Shown here: one piece after another, positions 7,208 to 12,554 of the stretch
How positions within the stretch are numbered: the first letter of the stretch is position 1
How the letters are laid out: every line of letters starts with the position of its first letter
Source of the DNA: Candidatus Agrococcus pullicola
GTDB lineage: Bacteria; Actinomycetota; Actinomycetes; Actinomycetales; Microbacteriaceae
Direction of reading: 5' to 3'
Length of the DNA: 12,554 bases
Assembly: GCA_019115685.1 (NCBI GenBank)
Contig: DXDC01000470.1
Coordinates: 1-12,554, forward strand
Notes under the pieces: model-generated
What the model saw: only the letters and a program-made list of their open reading frames with translations
What the model was told of the DNA's origin: nothing
Databases searched by the model: none
Program-made: the position numbers and the translations under genes

Positions 7208-9138
7208 CTCTTCGACATCCTCTCAAGCCATTCGTTATACGCCTTCAAATCGGCATCGCCGTCGCGGTCCGCCTTCCTGTCGACGCGTTTCGCTTCTCGG
7301 TCGTCTGACTTCGCCCACAGTACGACCATGACCACCGCCAGGATCAGTGTCGGGATCTCGCCGACGCTCCACGCGATCCCGCCGCCGACACGCTGGTCGG
7401 CCAGCGCATCGATGCCGTTCCCCATCGCACCGAAATACTCGGGAGCGATGAGCGTGGTGTTCGTCATGATCGAGAGGCCGAAAAAGGCGTGGAACGCCAT
7501 GGTCACGAGCATGAGGAGAATTCGCAACGGATAGGGAGCCGGCTTGGGCTGCGGATCGATTGCGAGCAGCATCGAGACCCACAGATAGCCGGCTGCGGTG
7601 AAGTGGAAGACCATCCAGATGTGCCCGAGGTGGTACACCATCACCCACTCGATGATGGGTGTGTAGTAGAACACCCACATCGACAGCACGAAGATAGCGC
7701 TGGCAACGATCGGGCTGCTGATCACGGCCATGTATTTCGAATGCACGATGCCGAGCAGCCACTCCCGCGGCCCTCGTGAACCGTCCTTGCGCGGTTTGAT
7801 GGTGCGCATCGCCAGGGTTATCGGCGCCCCTACCGCGAGCATGATCGGCACGGCCATCCCGATCATCATGTGGGTCAGCATGTGCCACGAGAAGTAGTAG
7901 AACTGGTAGACGTTGAGCGCGCCGCTCGTCAGCCAGAAGAATGCCCCGGAACCGAGCAACCAGAACACCGTCCTGTGCACCGGCCAGGCGTCACCGCGGC
8001 GTCGCAGTCGAATGACACCCCAGGCGTAGAACATCGCCATGCAGATTGCGATCATTGCCCAGAGCGGGTCGAGCAACCATTCGGTGAAGAGCCTGTGCGG
8101 TTCGAAGGGAGGAGGCAGCGGACGGCCGGTCAGAATGCGCGCCGGAGCATCGAACCCTTCCGCGACGATTTCCGGGATGGGTGTCTCCGTGCGTGCGAGA
8201 GCGCCCGCGAGCCCGAACGTGACGAGCATGATGACGAGTTCGAAACCCAGGAAACGGCGGGTCTTGCCCTCACGCGCGGCGGGGAGCAACTTGCGGCGCT
8301 GGATCGCTCCGAAGACGCCGAGCACGACGAGCAGCGCGGTCTTCGCGAGCGCGAGCTGACCGTAGGGAGTAGTCCAGAGCCCCTCCCAGCCCGCGCGGAC
8401 GAGCGCCGAGATCACCCCGGAGGCGGCCACGGCGAAGAAGGAGAACACCGCGAGCGTCGAGTACCGCTCCGCCACCGTGCCGAAGTTCGGTTTGTCGGTG
8501 AAGTGCAGAATCGCCAGCAGTGCGAGCCCTCCGACCCAGATGCAGGAGAACAGGATGTGGATGAACATCCCGCTGACGGCGACCTTGTGCCACTCCGTAC
8601 CACCCGCGTGGCCGGCGGCCGCCATCGCCCCGAGCGGAACTGCGAACAGCACGGTCGCGAACGCAACGGCAACGTGTCCGCGCACGGTTATCAGAAGCGT
8701 CGTCAGCAGGGCGAGCGCGACCACGGAGAGCAGCAGCACCTGCCCCGCCTCGATCTCGGTGAAGAAGAACAGGAACGCGTCGGTGAATGCGCTTTCGACC
8801 GACAGCTCGGAAGTGACGAGCGTTCTGAAGGCCAACCAGGACGTCGTCGCGGCTGCCACGGTCGCAACGCCGGTTGCGCCGGCCGCGACGTCGATGATGC
8901 GGTTCCAGGATGCGGACTTCGGCGGCAGCGCGAAGCACGCGAGAACGAGCCCCCCGACGGCGACCGCAAGCGCACCGTCTTGGAAGAATCTCGCGATCGG
9001 ATACCCCCAGCGAACAACGGGACCCGGATCTCCGGCGGGAACGGGCGCCGCGCCTCCTCCGAATTGAAGTGCCGCCAGTAGCACTGCCAATCCGGCGGCA
9101 ACGGCCACGGCGGGTATGAGCAGGCGAAAACGTGGCAC
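7204..9138 (-). CDS. Fused CopD copper-resistance / CtaG_caa3 cytochrome c oxidase assembly protein
   Basis: This 644-residue multi-spanning membrane protein joins two domains. The CopD-like half (about 130-320) contains AAAGHAGGTEWH (His177, His184) and MFIHILFSCIWVGGLALLA (His194 at 191-209), the usual arrangement of copper-related His in YcnJ/CopD proteins. The CtaG_caa3 half (about 345-610) has FSWHMLTHMMIG (His419, His423), VYHLGHIWMVFHF (His503, His506, His512) and His550 in AFHAFFGL, which fits a copper or haem-oxidase assembly factor. The N-terminal 25 residues form a first helix. The C-terminal tail (611-644) is short, charged and cytoplasmic. Fusions of this kind are common in actinobacteria. 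The start is GTG 9138, six bases after TAAGCT and beyond the HU terminator. It heads an operon with the phosphatase and the four-helix protein. Copper delivery to cytochrome c oxidase is the family-level role. Confidence 0.9.
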   Translation of the reverse strand: MPRFRLLIPAVAVAAGLAVLLAALQFGGGAAPVPAGDPGPVVRWGYPIARFFQDGALAVAVGGLVLACFALPPKSASWNRIIDVAAGATGVATVAAATTSWLAFRTLVTSELSVESAFTDAFLFFFTEIEAGQVLLLSVVALALLTTLLITVRGHVAVAFATVLFAVPLGAMAAAGHAGGTEWHKVAVSGMFIHILFSCIWVGGLALLAILHFTDKPNFGTVAERYSTLAVFSFFAVAASGVISALVRAGWEGLWTTPYGQLALAKTALLVVLGVFGAIQRRKLLPAAREGKTRRFLGFELVIMLVTFGLAGALARTETPIPEIVAEGFDAPARILTGRPLPPPFEPHRLFTEWLLDPLWAMIAICMAMFYAWGVIRLRRRGDAWPVHRTVFWLLGSGAFFWLTSGALNVYQFYYFSWHMLTHMMIGMAVPIMLAVGAPITLAMRTIKPRKDGSRGPREWLLGIVHSKYMAVISSPIVASAIFVLSMWVFYYTPIIEWVMVYHLGHIWMVFHFTAAGYLWVSMLLAIDPQPKPAPYPLRILLMLVTMAFHAFFGLSIMTNTTLIAPEYFGAMGNGIDALADQRVGGGIAWSVGEIPTLILAVVMVVLWAKSDDREAKRVDRKADRDGDADLKAYNEWLERMSKR

Positions 9139-9144
9139 CGTATC

Positions 9145-9150
9145 AGCTTA
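9145..9150 (-). promoter_or_regulatory. -10 hexamer TAAGCT of a predicted leaderless promoter
   Basis: On the minus strand TAAGCT is followed by GATACG and then the GTG start at 9138. A GGGAG stands 15 bases before the start, too far to be a normal ribosome binding site. The promoter begins just after the HU terminator, so this operon has its own transcription start. Confidence 0.5.
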
Positions 9151-9168
9151 CTGCTCCCGCCTATGCGA

Positions 9169-9192
9169 AAAGGGGCCCCGCGGGGCCCCTTT
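9169..9192 (-). terminator. Rho-independent terminator of the HU gene
   Basis: This is a perfect 24-base palindrome with arms AAAGGGGCCCCG and CGGGGCCCCTTT, starting 16 bases after the HU stop codon. On the minus strand the stem ends in a TTTT run. The G+C-rich stem and T-run make it a strong terminator that separates HU from the CopD/CtaG operon. Confidence 0.85.
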
Positions 9193-9208
9193 CAGCTTGG
9201 CGGTCGTC

Positions 9209-9493
9209 TTACTTGACGGCTGCCTTCAGCTTCGAACCGGCGGTCAGCTTGACGCGGTGGCCGGCCGGAATCTTGATCTCTTCGCCGGTCTGCGGGTTGC
9301 GGCCGGTGCGTGCGGCGGTCTCGGTGCGCTCTGCGCTGAGGAAGCCCGGGATCGTCACCTTGTTACCCTTGGCGACAGCGCCCGAGATCTCGTCGAAGAG
9401 ACCGTCGAGCACCGCTGAAACTGCAGTCTGGCTCTGGTCGGTTGCTGCTGCAATGTTTGCAACGAGCGTGGTCTTGTTGATGGTCTCAGCCAT
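9209..9493 (-). CDS. hup: HU family DNA-binding protein
   Basis: This 94-residue protein is a bacterial HU, a dimeric nucleoid protein that bends DNA with little sequence preference. Residues 1-45 form the helical dimerisation core (KTTLVANIAAATDQSQTAV). The conserved GNKVTIPGFLS lies at 43-53. The DNA-intercalating arm is intact, with Pro67 in GRNPQTGEEIKIPAG (64-78). It ends KLTAGSKLKAAVK and lacks the long Lys/Ala-rich tail of mycobacterial and streptomycete HupB/HupS. I chose ATG 9493 over the longer open frame (to 9679) because AGGAGGA lies four bases upstream and the family N-terminus MxxxNKxxLV fits. The gene is a single-gene transcript with its own terminator and diverges from the lipoprotein gene. 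IHF is less likely because the sequence is of the HU type. Confidence 0.95.
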   Translation of the reverse strand: MAETINKTTLVANIAAATDQSQTAVSAVLDGLFDEISGAVAKGNKVTIPGFLSAERTETAARTGRNPQTGEEIKIPAGHRVKLTAGSKLKAAVK

Positions 9494-9564
9494 GTGTTCC
9501 TCCTGAACGTGACAGGTGTGCCCCGCCGGAGCGGGCTTAGTACCGGAAGAAAACCGCATGTTCC

Positions 9565-9645
9565 CGCGGATTTCGACCAGGCACCAACGTAGCCGTTTCT
9601 TCGGCCATGGGCGTGAACCAGGCCGTGACACGCCGAAAATCCGCG
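9565..9645. promoter_or_regulatory. HU promoter region flanked by an inverted repeat
   Basis: CGCGGATTTCG (9565-9575) and CGAAAATCCGCG (9634-9645) are inverted copies, differing by one inserted base, about 60 bases apart. Between them TACGTT (9586-9591, minus strand) is a good -10 for HU, giving a leader of about 85 bases. CCGAAA/TTTCGG blocks recur at 9633-9638, 9649-9654 and 9658-9663. The rest of the 272-base gap to the lipoprotein gene shows nothing I can name. Confidence 0.35.
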
Positions 9646-9765
9646 TCGTTTCGGTGAATTTCGGCCCCAACAACGCCATTGCAGCCAGCGGGCGTTCAGG
9701 TCACGCTCGAACTTCGCATAGCTCCCGAATCGATACTGAGTGGACCGAACAAGAGGAGACTTCAT

Positions 9766-10341
9766 ATGAATCGTCGGACTAAGAGTTCATTGCTCGCTGT
9801 GGTTGCGCTCTTCGCCATCCCCGCGCTGAGTGCCTGCATCATCCAACCGTCGGGTGGGGAGAACGACAATCCTGACGACGACACCGTCGAGACGGATGAC
9901 CAGAGCCAGAACGGTGACGACCAGAACAACAACGACCAGAACAACGACGATCACAACAACGACGATCAGAGCGGTGGTGACGAGGCTCGCTTCGACGGCC
10001 CCGAGGACTTCTACGCCCAGATCGGCTCCGGTATGCAGGAGTGCTCGCAGACCGCGGAGTCACCGTTGCCGGAAGACGTCGAGTCGCTCGAGCCCATGCT
10101 GGCCGGCGCCGTGTACGCCTTCTGCACCTTCGACTCGGGTGACCAGCTCATCGGGATTCTCATGCCCGACACTGACGGCAACATGGTCGACACGTCGATC
10201 GCCGACCCCGGCGAGATTCAGGCGTTCAAGGACTCCGCAGACGTTTCGAGCATCGCGATGGGCGGCAACTGGCTCGTCACATCGCAGTCGGATGCCCTCG
10301 TGACGGAGTTCGCGAGCGCCTTCGGCGGAGAAGTTCACTAA
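9766..10341 (+). CDS. Lipoprotein with Asn/Asp/Gln-rich linker, function unknown
   Basis: This 191-residue protein is an exported lipoprotein. It has a basic start (MNRRTK), a hydrophobic stretch (8-22) and the lipobox LSAC with Cys24 as the lipidation site. Residues 31-73 form a low-complexity linker of Asn, Asp and Gln encoded by AAC, GAC and CAG codons in imperfect tandem units. Residues 76-191 are a compact domain with two Cys (93 and 120) that could form a disulfide outside the cell. I do not recognise the domain. ATG 9766 was chosen, although the frame is open from 9679, because AGAGGAG lies just upstream and the signal peptide begins there. A strong terminator follows. It probably sits on the outer face of the cytoplasmic membrane with the linker acting as a spacer in the cell wall. 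Confidence 0.85.
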   Translation: MNRRTKSSLLAVVALFAIPALSACIIQPSGGENDNPDDDTVETDDQSQNGDDQNNNDQNNDDHNNDDQSGGDEARFDGPEDFYAQIGSGMQECSQTAESPLPEDVESLEPMLAGAVYAFCTFDSGDQLIGILMPDTDGNMVDTSIADPGEIQAFKDSADVSSIAMGGNWLVTSQSDALVTEFASAFGGEVH

Positions 10342-10353
10342 CGCGCAACGGCG

Positions 10354-10384
10354 AGAAGGGGCGGTCAATCGGACCGCCCCTTCT
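10354..10384. terminator. Rho-independent terminator, lipoprotein gene
   Basis: The arms AGAAGGGGCGGTC (10354-10366) and GACCGCCCCTTCT (10372-10384) pair over 13 bp around AATCG, with further T on the plus strand (TCTTTC). It starts 13 bases after the lipoprotein stop. It also lies directly after the stop of the opposing AraC-type gene and may serve both. Confidence 0.85.
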
Positions 10385-10385
10385 T

Positions 10386-11261
10386 TCATGCCCTGCGAAT
10401 CGGCAACCAGAGATCGGCGTGCGTCGGAGTCCAGTCGTCGTCGTAACGTACTACGCAGAGTTCCGGCCCTTCTGCGACCTCGTAGGGGTTGGCAGGGAAC
10501 CAGGACCCGTAGGCGTCTACCCAGAGCTGCTGGATGGACTCCGTTGCCGCGTCCTTCGATGACAATACGAGCCAGGTCCCGGCCTCGACATCCATCGTCT
10601 CCAATCCGTGCGCACGCAGGTCGGCTTCGCTCGGCCGTTCTTCGGCCGCCGCCGCGATCCAGTAGTCGAATTCGCTGCCGTCTTCTCGTTCCTCGTCAAA
10701 GTTCGTCGATACGGCGATCAACCCCTCGGGTTCCGTCGTCGAGTACTCCCAGATCACGTCGTGGAGGTCGTCTCGGATCTCCTTGTGAAACTGCGTCATC
10801 TCGACGTTTTCACCGTGGAACACCACGCGCATGCGCTTGCTTCGCCCGACGAGCGTGAATGCCGGGCGGGCTTCGAGTCGGTAGTCCATTTGCTCTGCCC
10901 CTTCTATAGTCAGCGTTATGCGGAGGCGTGGCTGCGACTTCAGCGGCGCGCTGTTGCCACGAGCCTCGCTGGGGCCGATGCCGTGCACGGAGCGAAACGC
11001 TCTGCTGAACGCATCTGCCGAGCCGTAGTCGAACCGCACGGCCGTGTCCTGGATCGCCGCATCCCCTTCGATCACCTCCGCGGCCGCGACCGTGAGCCGA
11101 CGGCGTCGGATGTACTCGGAGAGCGGGATGCCCGCCAGCGCCGAGAACATGCGACGGAAGTGATACTCCGAGGTCATGGTGACACGGGCGAGGTCGCGCA
11201 CGTCGATCTCGTCGGTCAGTCGGTCCTCGATCAGTTGCAGTGCCCTGTTCCAGGTGTCCAT
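10386..11261 (-). CDS. AraC family regulator with GyrI-like effector domain
   Basis: This 291-residue protein has an N-terminal AraC/XylS DNA-binding domain (about 5-103) with two helix-turn-helix units: IDVRDLARVTMTSEYHFRRMFSALAG (19-44) and AIQDTAVRFDYGSADAFSRAFRSVHGIGPSEAR (69-101). The second is very typical of the family. The C-terminal half (about 125-290) resembles the GyrI-like small-molecule binding domain found in Rob and related regulators, which often sense hydrophobic or aromatic compounds. It therefore probably binds a ligand through its C-terminus and controls transcription of nearby or distant genes. I set the start at ATG 11261 rather than the upstream in-frame codons because the HTH domain begins there and a purine-rich GGGGGAGAG lies upstream. 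No efflux gene is adjacent, so the target is unknown. Repeats upstream suggest autoregulation. Confidence 0.88.
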   Translation of the reverse strand: MDTWNRALQLIEDRLTDEIDVRDLARVTMTSEYHFRRMFSALAGIPLSEYIRRRRLTVAAAEVIEGDAAIQDTAVRFDYGSADAFSRAFRSVHGIGPSEARGNSAPLKSQPRLRITLTIEGAEQMDYRLEARPAFTLVGRSKRMRVVFHGENVEMTQFHKEIRDDLHDVIWEYSTTEPEGLIAVSTNFDEEREDGSEFDYWIAAAAEERPSEADLRAHGLETMDVEAGTWLVLSSKDAATESIQQLWVDAYGSWFPANPYEVAEGPELCVVRYDDDWTPTHADLWLPIRRA

Positions 11262-11285
11262 GGCAGCTCTCCCCCTCTCGCTACA

Positions 11286-11339
11286 ACCGTAGGCAGGTCC
11301 TGACCCGTGGGTCCGACCTTCCGTGCCCGACACTGTCGG
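11286..11339 (-). promoter_or_regulatory. Promoter and possible operators of the AraC-type gene
   Basis: TACGGT (minus strand, 11286-11291) is a likely -10, with a start near 11279. Upstream stand two related near-palindromes, GGTCCTGACC (11296-11305) and GGTCCGACC (11310-11318), their starts 14 bases apart, over the spacer and -35 region. A third dyad, CCGACA-C-TGTCGG, lies at 11327-11339. Their position suits binding by the regulator itself, which is inference. Confidence 0.4.
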
Positions 11340-11366
11340 ATGGGGGCATCGCCGTCGGAGCAAAGC

Positions 11367-11397
11367 AAGAGGCCCCCGCACGAAACGGGGGCCTCTT
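11367..11397 (-). terminator. Rho-independent terminator of the rpmB-rpmG-rpsN operon
   Basis: AAGAGGCCCCCG (11367-11378) and CGGGGGCCTCTT (11386-11397) form a perfect 12-bp stem with the loop CACGAAA. It begins 11 bases after the rpsN stop. On the minus strand the stem runs into CTTGCTTTGC. Because the stem is symmetrical it may also stop transcription from the other side. Confidence 0.85.
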
Positions 11398-11408
11398 TGT
11401 ACCGGTTG

Positions 11409-11714
11409 TTACCAGCTGGACTTCGTGACACCAGGCAGTTCGCCACGGTGTGCCATTGCGCGGAAACGCACACGCGAGATGCCGTACTCGCCCACGTGAC
11501 CGCGGGGGCGGCCGTCGATGGCGTCGCGCTTGCGAACGCGAACGGGCGAAGCGTTACGGGGAAGCTTCTGCAGACCCTTGCGGGCCGCCTCGCGCTCCTC
11601 GTCGGTTGCCTTCGGGTTCACGAGCGTCTTCTTCAGTTCAAGGCGCTTCTCCGCGTAGCGGGCGACGATGGCCTTGCGCTGCTCGTTCTTGGCGATCTTG
11701 CTCTTCTTGGCCAT
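11409..11714 (-). CDS. rpsN: 30S ribosomal protein S14, zinc-free long form
   Basis: This 101-residue protein is ribosomal protein S14, a component of the 30S head. It has the long form typical of E. coli-type S14, beginning [13 protein letters not shown] and ending with the family segment [34 protein letters not shown] (68-101). The protein contains no Cys at all, so it lacks the CXXC zinc ribbon of the 61-residue form. [14 protein letters not shown] (51-64) occupies the region where the short form binds zinc. The ATG at 11714 shares one base with the rpmG stop (TAATG), and AGAGGAG lies five bases upstream. It is the last gene of the operon and is followed by a strong terminator. Confidence 0.96.
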   Translation of the reverse strand: MAKKSKIAKNEQRKAIVARYAEKRLELKKTLVNPKATDEEREAARKGLQKLPRNASPVRVRKRDAIDGRPRGHVGEYGISRVRFRAMAHRGELPGVTKSSW

Positions 11715-11884
11715 TATCGCTCCTCTCGGAATTCAACGTGCTGACGAACCACCGGGTCGTACTTCTTCAGTACGAGACGGTCTGGGTTGTTGCGACGGTT
11801 CTTGCGGGTTACGTAGGTGTAGCCGGTGCCTGCCGTCGAACGGAGCTTGATAATGGGACGAACGTCCTGCGACTTCTTCGCCAT
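11714..11884 (-). CDS. rpmG: 50S ribosomal protein L33, zinc-free form
   Basis: This 56-residue protein is ribosomal protein L33: [20 protein letters not shown] at the N-terminus, then [24 protein letters not shown] (21-44) and the end [11 protein letters not shown]. No Cys is present, so the two CXXC pairs of zinc-binding L33 are missing and this is the C-minus type. The gene overlaps both neighbours by one base (TAATG at each junction), which indicates tight translational coupling. The upstream GGGAG lies within the end of rpmB. It is expected to sit near the E site of the 50S subunit. Confidence 0.96.
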   Translation of the reverse strand: MAKKSQDVRPIIKLRSTAGTGYTYVTRKNRRNNPDRLVLKKYDPVVRQHVEFREER

Positions 11885-12120
11885 TAGAGCTTCACTCCCT
11901 TCGCCTGCAGTTCGGAGACGACGGACTCGATGCCACGAGCGTCAACCACCTTGATGCCCTTCGCCGACAGGGTGAGTGTCACCTTGCGGCCGAGCGAGGG
12001 CACGAAATAGGTCTTCTTCTGCACGTTCGGGTCGAAGCGGCGCTTCGTCCGGCGGTGCGAGTGCGAAATGTTGTGTCCGAAGCCGGGCTTGGCTCCGGTC
12101 ACCTGGCACACTGCTGCCAT
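11884..12120 (-). CDS. rpmB: 50S ribosomal protein L28, zinc-free form
   Basis: This 78-residue protein is ribosomal protein L28, first gene of the rpmB-rpmG-rpsN operon. The start [20 protein letters not shown] and the following [20 protein letters not shown] match the family. Only a single Cys (residue 5) is present, so there is no pair of CXXC motifs and this is the zinc-free form, with the same length as E. coli L28. I chose ATG 12120 because GGAGGA lies three bases upstream; the frame is open a further 12 codons but that part crosses a leader hairpin. All three proteins of the operon lack zinc sites. In several actinobacteria such sets are second copies repressed by Zur, but whether this one is the only copy cannot be judged here. 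Confidence 0.96.
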   Translation of the reverse strand: MAAVCQVTGAKPGFGHNISHSHRRTKRRFDPNVQKKTYFVPSLGRKVTLTLSAKGIKVVDARGIESVVSELQAKGVKL

Positions 12121-12138
12121 GGTTCCTCCAGGGTTACC

Positions 12139-12156
12139 GTGAGCTCGTTGGCTCAC
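12139..12156 (-). promoter_or_regulatory. Leader hairpin upstream of rpmB
   Basis: GTGAGC (12139-12144) and GCTCAC (12151-12156) form a perfect 6-bp stem with a 6-base loop, 18 bases before the rpmB start. Such a stem in the 5' leader could serve feedback control of the ribosomal operon, but this is only a possibility. Confidence 0.35.
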
Positions 12157-12223
12157 CCAAGATCACTTGCCTGCTTCCTTCACTTCCCGCCTCCACCTGG
12201 GCGACGCCGGGGTTGAAAGATGC

Positions 12224-12275
12224 TGTGGCGGATGCCACAAGGTGCTACCTTACCCGACATCGGCGCGCTGCGAAA
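12224..12275 (-). promoter_or_regulatory. Candidate rpmB promoter with two adjoining dyads
   Basis: On the minus strand TTTCGC (12270-12275) and TAAGGT (12247-12252) are separated by 17 bases and could be the -35 and -10 of the ribosomal operon, giving a leader of about 120 bases. The dyad TGTGGC-GGAT-GCCACA (12224-12239) and the smaller AAGGT-GCT-ACCTT (12239-12251) lie over the start region and the -10. No AT-rich Zur-like box is visible. Confidence 0.35.
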
Positions 12276-12344
12276 GCGCAGCGGCAAAAAATCCAAGCTC
12301 CACCCAGCCTTGCCCGTGCCCCCTTCCAGCGACAAATGGGACGC

Positions 12345-12390
12345 AGACGTACGTTTGGGAGCATCCCAAACGGCATTCTTTCGACTATTT
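12345..12390. repeat. Dispersed imperfect palindrome, copy 2
   Basis: These 46 bases, read in reverse complement, match 3336-3381 at 42 positions with no gap. The central dyad CGTTTGGGA-GCA-TCCCAAACG (12352-12372) is perfect over 9 bp, and the outer arm TCGACTATTT is present on one side only. Unlike copy 1 it lies between divergently arranged genes, so it is not simply a terminator. Confidence 0.75.
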
Positions 12391-12527
12391 TGCGGGAGGT
12401 TGCGGCCGCCAACTCCCAGAGCACCTGCTCTGCCGCTATCCGAGTCGAAAAACGCATGTTGTTAGTGTCGTATGCGTTGTCGCGCTGCCGGGACTCCACC
12501 CGGACGCATTGACGGCAACCCATCACT

Positions 12528-12554
12528 ATGAACGAGAATCAGCAGAACCAGCAC
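12528..12554 (+). CDS. Start of an unidentified gene, N-terminal nine codons
   Basis: An ATG at 12528 opens a frame encoding MNENQQNQH up to the window edge. The Asn/Gln-rich start is not diagnostic of any family. There is no strong Shine-Dalgarno motif before it (GACGGCAACCCATCACT), and TAGTGT at 12463-12468 is the nearest plausible -10. The gene would diverge from the ribosomal operon. It could also be spurious, since only nine codons are visible. Confidence 0.35.

Larger units (their letters stand above)
12121..12527. other. 407-base intergenic region between rpmB and a divergent gene
   Basis: No convincing gene lies here. It holds a leader hairpin near rpmB, a pair of dyads with a candidate rpmB promoter, a 7-bp hairpin (CGCTGCG-AAAG-CGCAGCG, 12266-12283) followed by an A-run, and the second copy of the dispersed palindrome. 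Bases 12391-12527 contain TAGTGT (12463-12468), a possible -10 for the plus-strand gene, but otherwise nothing I can name. Confidence 0.6.

Noticed and set aside
7870-9081. 403-codon plus-strand open frame
   Set aside because: It is antisense to the CopD/CtaG gene and consists of charged low-complexity residues with no membrane or catalytic pattern.
12121-12350. Zur box upstream of the zinc-free ribosomal genes
   Set aside because: I looked for an AT-rich TGAAAA...TTTTCA-like dyad as in actinobacterial Zur sites and found none; the dyads present are G+C-rich.
12220-12465. 81-codon plus-strand open frame in the intergenic region
   Set aside because: It covers the palindromic repeat and two hairpins, lacks a ribosome binding site and has no family resemblance.
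1-12554. CRISPR array, tRNA genes, transposon or phage genes
   Set aside because: No regularly spaced repeats, cloverleaf sequences, transposase or integrase motifs were seen on either strand.

Overview
The window is a compact, high-GC stretch of bacterial chromosome. Short C-terminal-tail-free HU, a CopD/CtaG fusion, frequent GTG starts and several apparently leaderless genes suggest an actinobacterium, probably of the Micrococcales and perhaps Microbacteriaceae (inference from gene content and sequence style; no taxonomic marker was tested). Almost all of it is coding, and I see no transposase, integrase, tRNA, rRNA or CRISPR array.

Layout from left to right. Bases 1-594 hold the end of an NCS2 uracil/xanthine permease, convergent with an AlaX-like alanyl-tRNA editing protein (622-1446, minus) that lies downstream of a FUSC-family membrane protein (1473-2558, minus). 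A NUDIX hydrolase (2670-3317, plus) diverges from the FUSC gene and converges on a PIF1-like SF1 helicase (3408-4745, minus). The gap between those two is filled by a 55-bp imperfect palindrome. A class II glutamine amidotransferase (4849-5658, plus) diverges from the helicase. A tightly coupled minus-strand operon follows: CopD/CtaG membrane protein (7204-9138), histidine phosphatase (6428-7207) and a four-helix membrane protein (5661-6428). Upstream lies HU (9209-9493), separated from that operon by a strong terminator. A plus-strand lipoprotein (9766-10341) converges on an AraC/GyrI-like regulator (10386-11261, minus). The operon rpmB-rpmG-rpsN (12120 down to 11409) encodes three ribosomal proteins, all in zinc-free form. 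A 407-base intergenic region with several dyads and a second copy of the palindrome leads to the first nine codons of a plus-strand gene at 12528.

The genes mostly do general cellular work: translation and its fidelity (L28, L33, S14, AlaX), nucleoid structure (HU), DNA unwinding, copper and cytochrome oxidase maturation, nucleotide housekeeping and envelope proteins. They do not form one evident pathway. The signals I found most worth a second look are non-coding. One is a dispersed palindromic element present twice (42 of 46 bases identical). The other is a set of four genes whose start codon lies exactly six bases after a TANNNT -10 hexamer, which predicts leaderless mRNAs. I did not find a convincing undescribed multi-gene system.
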